The notes: generated by a model from the letters alone, not told the origin. Shown: positions 37,901 through 46,764, counted from the stretch's first letter. The stretch: DNA of 64,000 nucleotides from [Mycobacterium] stephanolepidis (GCF_002356335.1 NZ_AP018165.1:3286001-3350000), one strand, 5' to 3'. Numbers and translations: made by a program.

Positions 37901-38715
37901 GCCGAATCACCGTCAGCCGTCGTCCGGCTTGAGCCGTGATCGAGTTCCGAGCACCACTGACGCACGTTCTCCAGCAGCGCATCTCGCTCGGCAGCGAGGT
38001 AGAAGTGCCCGCCTGGAAATGTTGCCGACCGGTAGCCGCCGCGGGTCACGTGCGCCCAAAGATCCATGTCAGCGGGGTCGATAGCCTCGTCCTTGCCCCA
38101 GAGTGCGAGGATCGGTGCGTCCACGGGCGGCTCTGGGTCGGTCCGATACTGTTCGACCAGCCGGAAATCGGCTCGCATGCCAGAGATGACCAGATCGCGC
38201 AACGCCGCTACGTCGAATGCGCTGTCCTGCCCCTTGGCGACGCTCACCTCGTCCGTGGCCGAACGCCCATAGGCGATAAATGCGTCATCATCAAGGTCCC
38301 GCAGCCCACCACTGCGGACGAGATGCGGTGCCGTGTACGAGGAAACACACAGTCGGAGCTGCGGATACCTACCGGCCGCCTCCAGTCGCCGCGCGACCTC
38401 GAAGGCGACCAGCGCGCCCATGCTGTGGCCGAACAAATACAGCGGCCGATCTCCCAGGGTCAGCAACGCCTCGGCCACGCCGTCGGCCAACGCACCCAGA
38501 CTCGAGGGGAGCTGTTCAGAAATCCGGTCCTCGCGACCCGGGTATTGCACGATATGCACCGAGAAGTCCGGGTTGGTCAACCAGGAGCGATAGAACGAGG
38601 CTCCACCACCGGCATGCGGGAAGACCACCAACGCCGGATGCCCGTCTGGGTCAAAAGCTCCACCCCGTAACCATGTCCGTTGGAGCTGCTCTGCCGATGT
38701 CGAAGAGTGCTGCAT
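34903..38715 (-). CDS. Fused type II thioesterase - KS - AT - ACP polyketide synthase
   Basis: The protein has 1270 aa. Residues 15-258 are a type II thioesterase of the GrsT/MbtT kind: VFPHAGGGASFYR, Ser98 in GHSMGA, a late Asp and His237 in GGHFYL. The ketosynthase (about 283-710) has Cys454 in TGCSTS (Gly instead of the usual Ala before Cys), His590 and His631. The acyltransferase (about 808-1100) has Ser903 (GHSIGE) and RGFHS at 999-1003, closer to malonyl than methylmalonyl type. The ACP Ser is 1218 (GGDS). There is no KR, DH or ER, so a beta-keto unit is expected. The thioesterase is at the N-terminus, so it probably edits stalled chains rather than releasing product. It starts 8 bp after the upstream NRPS. 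Confidence 0.85.
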   Translation of the reverse strand: MQHSSTSAEQLQRTWLRGGAFDPDGHPALVVFPHAGGGASFYRSWLTNPDFSVHIVQYPGREDRISEQLPSSLGALADGVAEALLTLGDRPLYLFGHSMGALVAFEVARRLEAAGRYPQLRLCVSSYTAPHLVRSGGLRDLDDDAFIAYGRSATDEVSVAKGQDSAFDVAALRDLVISGMRADFRLVEQYRTDPEPPVDAPILALWGKDEAIDPADMDLWAHVTRGGYRSATFPGGHFYLAAERDALLENVRQWCSELDHGSSRTTADGDSATGDDHEVRDDDVAVIGIAARVPGATNLDEFWANLCAGEESLTRFTDEELLSAGVSPEELGDPRLVRVRPILADVADFDPKFFAYAPSEARSIDPQQRLFLECAWEAVESSGYDLQRYDGSVGVFGGSAGSTYYRANLSTDYGNLNGTEYLQTALATENDFLAPRVSYKLNLRGPSISLGTGCSTSLVAIHLAVQSVLSGESDMALAGGASITFPQTAGYVATESGAISTSGRCRAFDASADGTLVGDGVGVVLLKRASSAVADGDSILGIIRGTAVNNDGGNKAGFAAPSVSGQVEVITEALAVAEVPAETVDYVETHGTGTLLGDPIEIAALDNAFRQAGDTRTEACRLGTLKPNIGHTGPASGVLALIKVVLAFQHRMYPPAVNFTAPNPQIEFSKSPFYVGTRLRRWNAPDGKPRRAGVSSYSMGGTNAHAVLQEAPVSQAPAAVQDGPHLLVLSARTAPALEAARKNLARHLELHPEQDLAAVAATLRIGRRAFRHRYTAVCADSTEARQVLESAGLAPSRAGIASDKPRPVVLLFPGQGSQFSGMGAQLYAASPVYRRHIDECATRFEPLIGVDLRTMLCAEGDEAADAALMQTRLTQPALFTVGYALTRLLGEWGVQPVAMLGHSIGELVAACVAGVFTLDEAVQLASLRGELIQQCESGAMAAVGASLDAVTAMLPAGVSVAAVNGPEQVVVAGSAEGIEALVQEAASAGVRCTRLPVNRGFHSALVDPAVDRFSAAVAGLRLQPPQVPFMSNVTGTWITGAQATDPQYWGRQLRETVQFASGLAVLCAEYPDAVLVEAGPGHTLRGIVAANTQEPEVVSMLGDRTGDSATVAMAAAGRLWAAGAELAWQHFGAPQPRVPLPTYPFERERLWMIPPKPVASRPARQAPAAPAKQVPTVTETAPQADVSPTVAVQQIWCEALGVTSVEPDDNFFDLGGDSLIAARIVTAIGEHCGIKVSVAELWDQGATLADLVDLVQRRCGSNTNAGELRQ

Positions 38716-38723
38716 GACTTGAT

Positions 38724-41700
38724 CTACCGCCTTTGTCGTTGCTGTGATAGGCGCTGCGCACGGGCGTCTCGCCCACGCTCAGCTCGACTGCGCGCAGCGA
38801 CGAGACCGCCGCTGCCGTTTACTTCGGATTTAGTGCCCTGATCGCGAGCGCCGTTCAGATACGTGGCGAGCTCCGCGACGGTCGGGTGTGCGTACAGGTC
38901 GAGCAGCGATACCGAAAAACCAAGCTGCTCGGAGAGTCTGGCTTGAACGCGAGCCAGTAACAGCGAATGACCACCGATGTCGAAGAAGTTGTCGTCAACA
39001 CCGATACGGGGAACCTTGAGCACCGCGAGCCACAAGTCCACCAGTACTCGTTCCATCGCGTACCGCGGCTCGAGGTAGGGAACGATCGCCGCGCTCACTT
39101 CGACCGGAATTCTTTGCACCGCAGCGCGATCGATCTTCCCTGACCGCAGTTGCGGCAGCGCGTCGAGAATGGTTCCGGCCGGGGGTATTAGGTGCTCCGG
39201 CAGCCGCGTACGTAACCAGTCGCGCAGCTGCAGCCAGGTCAGCGCGGGATCCTCGCAGGCACAGTACGCAACCAATCGATCGCCTTGCGCCATGACTGCC
39301 GCGCGACGGACGGCTGGGTGTGCGGTGATCGCGTTCTCGATCTCTTCCGGCGCGATCCTGCGGCCCCGGATCTTCAACTGATTGTCCACTCGCCCAAGGA
39401 ACTCGATGGTGCCGTTGGGCAGGAAACGTGCCCTGTCCCCGGTGCGGTAGATACGAGCGCCGGGTGCGCCCGATATCGGATCGGCGACAAACCGCTCGGC
39501 GGTGCGGGCCGGGTCTTCCACATATCCGCGCGCGAGCTGAACCCCCCCGATGTACAGCTCTCCGGATACACCCGGCGGAACCGGTCGGAGCAATCTATCG
39601 AGGATGAAGGCCTGGTTGTTGGCGATCGGCGTACCGATGGTCACACCGTGCCTGGATGAGCCTGCCCGGTAGACCTCGTATGTGCATGCCACGGTCGCCT
39701 CGGTGGGCCCGTACCCGTGATACATGGGAATCTCACAGCGAGAAAGGAACCGCTCGAGCAGCTCTGGGCTCAGCGCCTCGCCACCCGTCCACACCGAAGC
39801 CAGCGAGCGAGTCGCCTCGGTGAACTCGGGCCGATCCAGCATCGGGTCAAGTAGCGACGGCACCAGGTCGATGAACGTGACACCGGTGCGTGCGATCAGG
39901 TCGAGCAAGTATGCCGGATCCGACTCGGCTCCCACCTTGGGCAGAACCACCGCAGCACCGCAGACGAGCGGGAGAAATATCTCGTTGATTCCCATGTCGA
40001 ACCCGAGCGACGACTTGTGCAGGGCAGCGTCGTCGGCCCCGAATCCGAGGACATCGGCTTGCCACAGCAGTCGGTTGCAAATTCCGGCATGAGTCACCAT
40101 TACCCCCTTCGGAGTGCCGGTGGAACCGGACGTGAAGACGACATAGGCGAGCTCGGCCATCTGGACGCCCGGCGCCGGATCGTTGTGGTTAGTTGCGTCC
40201 CATGGTTTCTCGTCGAGATTCAGCACTGGTATCTCCAGGCTTGGCAGTCGCGTCGCAGGATCGCCATGTGTAAGTACCCCCGCGAGGCGAGCGTTTGTAC
40301 ACACCTCCGCTATCCGGCTCGCCGGCCAAGCAGGCTCCAACGGGACGAACGCGGCACCGGCCTTCAACACGGCCAGTAGCGCCACCACGAGGTCCGCCGA
40401 CCTGTTCATGTTGATTCCGACAAGGCTTCCACTACCGATGCCGAGCGAGCGAATCGACGAGACCAACTGCCCGGCAAGCACATCCAGTTCACCGTAACTA
40501 AGCTCACCGTCCTCGGTGACGACGGCGATGGCATTCGGGTTCTGTTGCGCCTGTCGCTCAAACAATGTGTGTAGCGGGATATCGACGAGGTGCCGGGTGT
40601 CCCCGGTGGCATTCCAGTCGCGGAGGATGTGCTGTCGTTGCTGCTCGGTCAGCAAAGGCAGATCACGCACACTGCACTCCAGATTCACCACCCCATGGGC
40701 CAACACCGTGGCGAGGTGCTCCAGGACTTGCTGTATGAATTCCGGTGCGTATTTATCGGTTCGGAAAGTAGCGGCCAACGCCGTTCCGTCGACCAGATCA
40801 ATGGCGAGGTCAAACATCGGTGCCGGGTTGGGCAATCCGAGGTCGGTCGTCGTCGTTCCGGCCAAACTCAACTCACTCGTGACCGGCCGAGTTGCCGCGA
40901 ACATAACCTCGAACAGTGGTGAGCGGCCCGTTGTTCGTTGCGGCGCCACTCTTTCGATGACCGTCTCAAAAGGAATGTCACGGTTGTCGTAGGCGTCGAA
41001 AAAGGCCGATCGAGCGCGACCCAGCAAGTCCAGGAAGGTCGTCTGACCATCGACGTTCAGCCGTAGCGCAAGGGTGTTCGTGAAATTGCCCCACACGCCT
41101 TCGACTTCGGACGCATCACGGACCAGCGTCGGAACCCCGATCACCAAATCCGTTGCCTCTGTGTATCGATGCAGGACCGTAGCCAACCCTGCAAGTACGA
41201 TCGTGTAGGGCGTGGCCTTGTGAATTCGCGCTAGATCTCGCAGGCCCGCAACGGTGCTGTCTGGCAGCACATGCCGGTATCGCCCGCTGGCCGTAGCGTT
41301 CGGCTCCGGAGACTGAGTCGTCGCCGGAAAGCCAACGGTGGGCGGTAGCGGGGTGAGTCGGTCAACCCAATATTGCAGCTGGTTGTCGAGATGACCATGC
41401 TGCAGTCGTTGTTGCTCCCACACCGCATAGTCTGCGTATTCGAGGCCCGGAGCCGCTGGCGCAGCGCCAGTCTGGCCGGTCTCGAAGGCGTATTGCGCAG
41501 ATAAGTCAGCGAACAACAAATCCCAGGTGATCTCGTCCGCCGCGATGTGATGCAGTACCAGGATCAGAACATGCACATGCGCTGAGGCACGCAAAAGCTC
41601 GACGCGCAGCGGAGGGTCTGAGGCGAGATCGAAAGGGCGGTCGGCGATCTCCCGCGCGAGAGCCGCGATCGCGTCCTCCAGCGTCGCCGACGCCTTGTCA

Positions 41701-42092
41701 TCGATGTCAACGACTGAGAGCGCGATATCCTCGGTCTGCTCGATCAGCTGTATCAGCTCGCCGTCGGGGCCATGGGTGTAGCGAGTCCGCAGAATCGCGT
41801 GCCGGCCGAACAATCGGATCACACTCGTGCGCAACGAATCAAGATCGAGTGGACCGTCAATCCGTAGGCCGACCAGCATGTTATATGCCGTGTCCTCCGG
41901 AAAAAGGGCTTGTGCGAACCACATCCGACGCTGTGTCGAAGACAACGGAACCACTGCCGTGTGCGATCGCGCCTGAATATTCGTGCTCCGGGAACTCGAG
42001 GACGCATCCGTGAGCCCACGTTCAGTCAGCAGTGCCCGCAACAACCGCAAACGCTCTGCCGAGGTCGAATTGCCTGCTCGGGACGACGACAT
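38724..42092 (-). CDS. Non-ribosomal peptide synthetase module C - A - PCP, first gene of siderophore operon
   Basis: The protein has 1122 aa from ATG 42092, which has GGGGAGG seven bases upstream; an in-frame extension to 42209 lacks a ribosome site. Condensation domain about 48-470 with HHIAADE at 181-187 (catalytic second His and Asp present). The adenylation domain (about 485-985) has TSGSTGTPKG at 654-663. Pocket residues by alignment are D699, M700, N703, D742, W768, G770, G793, V801, A802 plus Lys; six of ten match DINYWGGIGK, recalled for formyl-hydroxyornithine. PCP Ser1043 (GGHS), then an Arg-rich tail. The C domain at the N-terminus implies an acyl starter or an upstream module encoded elsewhere. 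The gene is likely IdeR-controlled. Confidence 0.87.
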   Translation of the reverse strand: MSSSRAGNSTSAERLRLLRALLTERGLTDASSSSRSTNIQARSHTAVVPLSSTQRRMWFAQALFPEDTAYNMLVGLRIDGPLDLDSLRTSVIRLFGRHAILRTRYTHGPDGELIQLIEQTEDIALSVVDIDDKASATLEDAIAALAREIADRPFDLASDPPLRVELLRASAHVHVLILVLHHIAADEITWDLLFADLSAQYAFETGQTGAAPAAPGLEYADYAVWEQQRLQHGHLDNQLQYWVDRLTPLPPTVGFPATTQSPEPNATASGRYRHVLPDSTVAGLRDLARIHKATPYTIVLAGLATVLHRYTEATDLVIGVPTLVRDASEVEGVWGNFTNTLALRLNVDGQTTFLDLLGRARSAFFDAYDNRDIPFETVIERVAPQRTTGRSPLFEVMFAATRPVTSELSLAGTTTTDLGLPNPAPMFDLAIDLVDGTALAATFRTDKYAPEFIQQVLEHLATVLAHGVVNLECSVRDLPLLTEQQRQHILRDWNATGDTRHLVDIPLHTLFERQAQQNPNAIAVVTEDGELSYGELDVLAGQLVSSIRSLGIGSGSLVGINMNRSADLVVALLAVLKAGAAFVPLEPAWPASRIAEVCTNARLAGVLTHGDPATRLPSLEIPVLNLDEKPWDATNHNDPAPGVQMAELAYVVFTSGSTGTPKGVMVTHAGICNRLLWQADVLGFGADDAALHKSSLGFDMGINEIFLPLVCGAAVVLPKVGAESDPAYLLDLIARTGVTFIDLVPSLLDPMLDRPEFTEATRSLASVWTGGEALSPELLERFLSRCEIPMYHGYGPTEATVACTYEVYRAGSSRHGVTIGTPIANNQAFILDRLLRPVPPGVSGELYIGGVQLARGYVEDPARTAERFVADPISGAPGARIYRTGDRARFLPNGTIEFLGRVDNQLKIRGRRIAPEEIENAITAHPAVRRAAVMAQGDRLVAYCACEDPALTWLQLRDWLRTRLPEHLIPPAGTILDALPQLRSGKIDRAAVQRIPVEVSAAIVPYLEPRYAMERVLVDLWLAVLKVPRIGVDDNFFDIGGHSLLLARVQARLSEQLGFSVSLLDLYAHPTVAELATYLNGARDQGTKSEVNGSGGLVAARSRAERGRDARAQRLSQQRQRR

Positions 42093-42218
42093 TCGTATGC
42101 CTCCCCTGTCCACTAAAGCCGCATAATCACAGCGGTTTTTGCATCTTCGGGTTCGCACAGCATTGGACGCAGAGCCGAAAATGCTTCGGAGCGAATAGAA
42201 TTCGCCCACACACCACAG

Positions 42219-42237
42219 ATAGATTAGCCTATCTTTA
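42219..42237 (-). promoter_or_regulatory. IdeR (iron) box-like operator A
   Basis: Read on the reverse strand the 19-mer is TAAAGATAGGCTAATCTAT, which matches the mycobacterial IdeR box TTAGGTTAGGCTAACCTAA at 14 of 19 positions including the whole core TAGGCTAA. It lies in the 234-bp divergent promoter between the NRPS operon (start 42092) and irtA (start 42327). Iron-loaded IdeR bound here would repress both directions. Confidence 0.75.
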
Positions 42238-42238
42238 C

Positions 42239-42257
42239 TTTGGCTAGGCTAGCCTAT
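42239..42257 (+). promoter_or_regulatory. IdeR (iron) box-like operator B
   Basis: The 19-mer TTTGGCTAGGCTAGCCTAT matches the IdeR consensus at 15 of 19 positions and contains the perfect palindrome TAGGCTAGCCTA. Its centre is 20 bp (two helical turns) from that of box A, fitting binding of two IdeR dimers side by side, as at other mycobacterial siderophore promoters. Confidence 0.8.
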
Positions 42258-42326
42258 ATCAATTCGTTTGGTTAGGGTGAGCTAAGTGTGTCACGCATGC
42301 GAGCAGCACGAAAGAGGATGCAAAGC

Positions 42327-44897
42327 ATGGGTAGAGGTTTCCAGGGTGCGGTGCTGCGCGGGCTTGGGGCGCGTGATCATGTAGCCACTGTGGTCGGTAC
42401 CAGTCAGGTCGCACCGAATTGTGTGCGGCTGACGATGTCGGCGCCCACACTTTTCGAGGACCTGCTCCACACGCCGGCCGAATGGCTGCGGTTCTGGTTC
42501 CCCGACCCTGAGGGCGGTGCCACCGAACATCAGCGGGCGTACACGATCGTCTCGACAGATGTCGAGGCCGGCGAGTTCGCGATCGATGTGGTGATCCACG
42601 AGCCCGCCGGGCCCGCCTGCCGGTGGGCGGGGGCGGCCCAGCCCGGAATGACCATTCCGGTAGTGGCTTTCGGCTCGGCGCGTTTTGAGGTTCCCGAGGA
42701 TCTTCCCGCCGGATTCCTGCTCATCGGCGACTCCGCATCCATCCCGGCGATCAACTCCATCCTGGCCGCGCTGCCCGCCGATGTGGATGTCGAGGTGTAT
42801 CTGGAACGCCACAGCCCCGACGATGAGCTCATCCCGCTGACCGAGCATCCCCGACGGGTTCTGCACTGGGTGGACCGCGCCGATGAAACCTCACTGGCCT
42901 CCGCAATCGAGGCCCGCGACTGGTCCAACTGGTACGCCTGGGCAGGACCTGAAGCGGGCTCGCTCAAACATCTGCGCAAGCGCCTCAAGGAACAATTCGG
43001 ATTCCCCAAGGCCGACGTGCACGCCGCGGCCTACTGGACCTTCGGCCGCGCCATGGGCAGCCGCCGCGGAGACACCGATACTCAACAGGTACCCGCCGCC
43101 CCCAAGCCCGTCGCCGAGAATCCTGCCGCTCCCCCGGAACCTGCAGTGCCCCAAGGCCGCTGGCGTTCGCAGGCTGCCGGGGAATTGTTGGCGCCGGTCA
43201 AGAAGCAGATGATCGCCGGTGGTGTGCTGCAGGCGATCATCACCATGGTCGAGCTGGCGCCGTTCGTGGTGCTCGTGGAGCTCACCCGCCAGCTGTTGGC
43301 CGGGGCCGACGAATCCCGCCTATGGCACACCGGATTCATCTTCCTGACGCTGCTCGTGCTCGGCGCCGCTCTCGGTGCGGCCCTTACCGTCTGGATGCAC
43401 GTCGTCGAAATACGGTTCAGCGCCGATGTTCGGCAAAGGCTCCTCTCGAAGCTGTCCCGGGTTCCGTTGGGGTGGTTCACGCAACGCGGTTCGGGATCGG
43501 TCAAGAAGCTGATTCAGGACGACACCTTGTCGCTGCACTATCTGATCACCCACGCGATCCCCGATGCGGTGGCCGCCGTTGTCGGACCCGTGGCGGTGCT
43601 GATTTACCTCTTCGTCGTCGACTGGCGCCTGACCCTGTTGCTACTGGTGCCCATTCTGATCTACCTCGTGACGACGGCGACCATGATGTTCCAGAGCGGC
43701 CCGAAGATCATCGAAGCCTCGCGCTGGAGCGAGCGGATGAGCGGAGAATCGGCCGCCTATCTTGAAGGCCAGCCGGTGATCCGCATCTTTGGCGGCTCGG
43801 CAGCGTCCTCGTTCAAACGCAGGCTGGACGGATACCTGTCCTTCCTCAATGAATGGCAACGGCCGTTCATCGGGAAGAAGACCTTTATGGATCTGGTCAC
43901 CCGGCCGACAACGTTCCTGTGGTTGATCGCCGGGGCCGGCACGCTGTTGGTCGTCGCCGGAGCCATGGAGCCCACGACCCTGCTGCCATTCCTGGTGCTC
44001 GGCACCACCTTCGGCACCCGCCTGCTGGGAATCGCATACGGCCTTGGCGGTATTCGTGGTGGCGTGGAGGCCGCCCGGCATATCGCGGTTGCCCTCGGCG
44101 AGACCGAATTGACCGAGCAGGCTTCCGAGGGGCGTGCCGGAGAGACCTCCGTCTCCTTCGACACCGTGACGTTCGGGTATCGGCCGGGGGTGCCGGTTAT
44201 TCATGGTGTGAATTTGACGCTGCGGCCGGGGACCGTGACGGCGCTGGTGGGCCCGTCGGGTTCGGGTAAGTCGACGTTGGCTTCGCTGCTGGCACGATTC
44301 CATGACGTCGATAGCGGCGCTATTCGCATCGACGGCACCGATATTCGGGCCCTGAGCGCCGATGAGCTCTACACCAAAGTCGGATTCGTGTTCCAGGACG
44401 TGCAACTGGTCGCCGGAACCGTCCGGGAAAACATCGCACTGGCCCGACCCGAAGCCACCGACACCGACATCCACGCCGCGGCTCGGGATGCGCAGATTCA
44501 TGAGCGAATCCTGCGGCTGCCCAACGGTTATGACACCGTCCTGGACACCAACACCCAACTCTCCGGCGGCGAAAAACAACGCCTCACCATCGCCCGCGCA
44601 CTGCTGGCCGACACCCCGATCCTGATCCTGGACGAAGCCACCGCCTTCGCCGACCCCGAATCAGAATATTTGGTGCAACAAGCCCTGGGCCGGCTCGTTC
44701 ACAACCGCACCGTGCTCGTCATCGCCCACCGACTGCACACCATCGCCGACGCCGACCAGATCGTGGTCCTCGACCAGGGCCACCTGGTAGAAACCGGCAC
44801 CCACACCGAACTTGTGAACAACAACGGACGCTACCGACGCTTATGGGACGCACGCCTACAAGAACCCTCGAGCGTCCTTGCCGGAGAGAACATCTGA
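42327..44897 (+). CDS. irtA: IrtA: siderophore-interacting FAD domain fused to ABC transporter half
   Basis: The 856-aa protein starts at ATG 42327 (MGRGFQG), which has AAGAGG about nine bases upstream and matches the M. tuberculosis IrtA start as I recall it; GTG 42288 is in frame but unsupported. Domains: FAD-binding siderophore-interacting reductase (about 1-255, RAYT at 70-73), six-helix ABC membrane domain (about 285-585), ATPase (about 610-856) with [17 protein letters not shown] and [13 protein letters not shown]. With IrtB it forms an exporter-fold transporter that imports ferric mycobactins and reduces the iron. The IdeR-like boxes lie 70-108 bp upstream. Its stop overlaps the irtB start (TGATG). 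Confidence 0.95.
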   Translation: MGRGFQGAVLRGLGARDHVATVVGTSQVAPNCVRLTMSAPTLFEDLLHTPAEWLRFWFPDPEGGATEHQRAYTIVSTDVEAGEFAIDVVIHEPAGPACRWAGAAQPGMTIPVVAFGSARFEVPEDLPAGFLLIGDSASIPAINSILAALPADVDVEVYLERHSPDDELIPLTEHPRRVLHWVDRADETSLASAIEARDWSNWYAWAGPEAGSLKHLRKRLKEQFGFPKADVHAAAYWTFGRAMGSRRGDTDTQQVPAAPKPVAENPAAPPEPAVPQGRWRSQAAGELLAPVKKQMIAGGVLQAIITMVELAPFVVLVELTRQLLAGADESRLWHTGFIFLTLLVLGAALGAALTVWMHVVEIRFSADVRQRLLSKLSRVPLGWFTQRGSGSVKKLIQDDTLSLHYLITHAIPDAVAAVVGPVAVLIYLFVVDWRLTLLLLVPILIYLVTTATMMFQSGPKIIEASRWSERMSGESAAYLEGQPVIRIFGGSAASSFKRRLDGYLSFLNEWQRPFIGKKTFMDLVTRPTTFLWLIAGAGTLLVVAGAMEPTTLLPFLVLGTTFGTRLLGIAYGLGGIRGGVEAARHIAVALGETELTEQASEGRAGETSVSFDTVTFGYRPGVPVIHGVNLTLRPGTVTALVGPSGSGKSTLASLLARFHDVDSGAIRIDGTDIRALSADELYTKVGFVFQDVQLVAGTVRENIALARPEATDTDIHAAARDAQIHERILRLPNGYDTVLDTNTQLSGGEKQRLTIARALLADTPILILDEATAFADPESEYLVQQALGRLVHNRTVLVIAHRLHTIADADQIVVLDQGHLVETGTHTELVNNNGRYRRLWDARLQEPSSVLAGENI

Positions 44898-46645
44898 TGC
44901 TGACCCACCTCATTCGCCTCATCCCCCCCACACACCGCAACTCCCTCTACACCTACAGCGCGCTCTCGGTGCTGTCCGTGGTTTTACGCGCCGCGGGCTG
45001 CCTGCTTCTCGTTCCGCTGCTCGGCGCCCTGTTCGGCACCACCCCCACCGACGCACTGCCCTGGCTCGGAGTACTCACCGCGGTCACCGTCGGCGGCTGG
45101 ATCGTCGACACCGCGCTGGCCCGCCTCGGCTACCGCATCGGATTCGCCCTACTCAACGACTCACAACACCAAGTCGCCGACCGGCTCACCCACATCCCAC
45201 TGAGCTGGTTCACCGCCGAACACACCGCCATGGCCCGCCAGGCGATCTCCTCCGGCGGCCCCGACCTCGTCGGATTCATCGCCAACCTACTGACCCCGAT
45301 GATCGGGGCGGTGTTGTTACCGGCAGCCATCACCATCGGATTGTTCTTCATCTCGTGGAAGCTCGGTGTTGCGGCGCTCATCACCCTGCCGCTGCTCCTG
45401 GGCACGTTGCTGGCCAGCATCCGCATCGTGCGCACCGCCGACGAAGCAGACACCAAAGCCCACAGCGCACTGACCGAACGCATCCTGGAATTCGCACGCA
45501 CCCAAGCCGCCCTACGAGCCAGCCGACGCGTCAGCCCCGCCCGCAGCCAGGCCGGCCAAGCCGTCGCGACAGCACGTGGTGCGACCATGCGGCTCTTACT
45601 CTTTCAGATCCCCGGTCAGCTGCTGTTCAGCATCGTCAGCCAAATCACCCTCATCCTGCTCGCCGGCACCGCGACAGCCCTGGCGGTGCGCGGCGAGATC
45701 GGGGCACCCGAAGCCGTCGCACTCATGGTCATCGTGGTCCGATTCCTAGAACCATTCACCGTGCTGGCGGGCCTGGGCGGGGCCGTCGAGAACTCACGTG
45801 GCGTGTTCGAGCGCCTCAACACCATCATCACCACCGAGGCGGCCGATCAGCCCGGAGATGCCGTCGCATCCGCCGACACCCCCGCCCCACGCATCGAATT
45901 CCGCAACGTCACCTTCCGGTATGACAGCACCGGCGAACACGTCCTCAAAGACATCAACTTCATCCTCGAACCCGCTGCCACCACCGCCGTCATCGGGCCA
46001 TCTGGATCCGGGAAGAGCACCATCCTCGCCCTCATCGCCGGGCTACAACAACCAGAAAGCGGCCAAATCCTCATCGACGGAACCGATGTCGCAACATTGG
46101 ACACCGCCAGCCGCCGCTCCCTGGTCAGCATGGTGTTCCAACACCCCTACCTCTTCGATGGGCCGATTCGCGACAACGTTCTCGTCGGGCACCCCACGGC
46201 CGCTGACGAGGAGGCGCGCGGAGCGATGGCGCTGGCTCGCGTCGACGAGATCATCGAACGCCTGCCCGATGCCGAACAATCCCGCGTCGGCGAAGCCGGC
46301 ACCGCCCTATCCGGCGGTGAACGCCAACGCGTCAGCATCGCCCGCGCACTCATCAAACCCGCCCCCGTCCTGCTCATCGACGAAGCCACCAGCGCCCTGG
46401 ACACCGAAAACGAAACCGCAATCACCGACGCCATCAACAACGACCCACGCCCCCGCACCAAAATCATGATCGCCCACCGGCTCAACGCGATCCGCAACGC
46501 CGATCACGTGCTCTTCATCAACAACGGCCACATCATCGAACAAGGCTCGATCACCGAACTCAGCTCCCTCGGAGGCCGTTTCGCAGAATTCTGGCGCCAG
46601 CAAGAATCCACCACCGGATGGCGCATCACCACAAACGCCAACTAA
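44897..46645 (+). CDS. irtB: IrtB: ABC transporter half, partner of IrtA
   Basis: The 582-aa protein has an N-terminal six-helix membrane domain (about 15-310) and an ATPase domain (about 340-580) with [17 protein letters not shown] and LLIDEATSALD. It lacks a reductase domain, as IrtB does. The start ATG 44897 overlaps the irtA stop by one base; frames starting earlier overlap irtA coding sequence. IrtA and IrtB heterodimerise to import siderophore-bound iron at the inner membrane. Confidence 0.95.
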   Translation: MLTHLIRLIPPTHRNSLYTYSALSVLSVVLRAAGCLLLVPLLGALFGTTPTDALPWLGVLTAVTVGGWIVDTALARLGYRIGFALLNDSQHQVADRLTHIPLSWFTAEHTAMARQAISSGGPDLVGFIANLLTPMIGAVLLPAAITIGLFFISWKLGVAALITLPLLLGTLLASIRIVRTADEADTKAHSALTERILEFARTQAALRASRRVSPARSQAGQAVATARGATMRLLLFQIPGQLLFSIVSQITLILLAGTATALAVRGEIGAPEAVALMVIVVRFLEPFTVLAGLGGAVENSRGVFERLNTIITTEAADQPGDAVASADTPAPRIEFRNVTFRYDSTGEHVLKDINFILEPAATTAVIGPSGSGKSTILALIAGLQQPESGQILIDGTDVATLDTASRRSLVSMVFQHPYLFDGPIRDNVLVGHPTAADEEARGAMALARVDEIIERLPDAEQSRVGEAGTALSGGERQRVSIARALIKPAPVLLIDEATSALDTENETAITDAINNDPRPRTKIMIAHRLNAIRNADHVLFINNGHIIEQGSITELSSLGGRFAEFWRQQESTTGWRITTNAN

Positions 46646-46764
46646 CGCCATTTCGCTAGCAGAATGCGGCCTGATTGTTGCGACGCACCTCGACGTAATC
46701 ATCACTGCTCAAACGGATTCGATTCGTCATCCCTGGCAATCCCGTAACCGGAGGTCTCGACAAA

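Noticed and set aside
21996..42092. Mycobactin (mbt) cluster
   Set aside because: There is no salicylate synthase, salicyl-AMP ligase, cyclisation domain, lysine module or mbtG, and the PKS modules carry a C-methyltransferase absent from mycobactin synthesis.
42288..42326. GTG 42288 as the irtA start
   Set aside because: No ribosome site precedes it; ATG 42327 has one and matches the known IrtA N-terminus.
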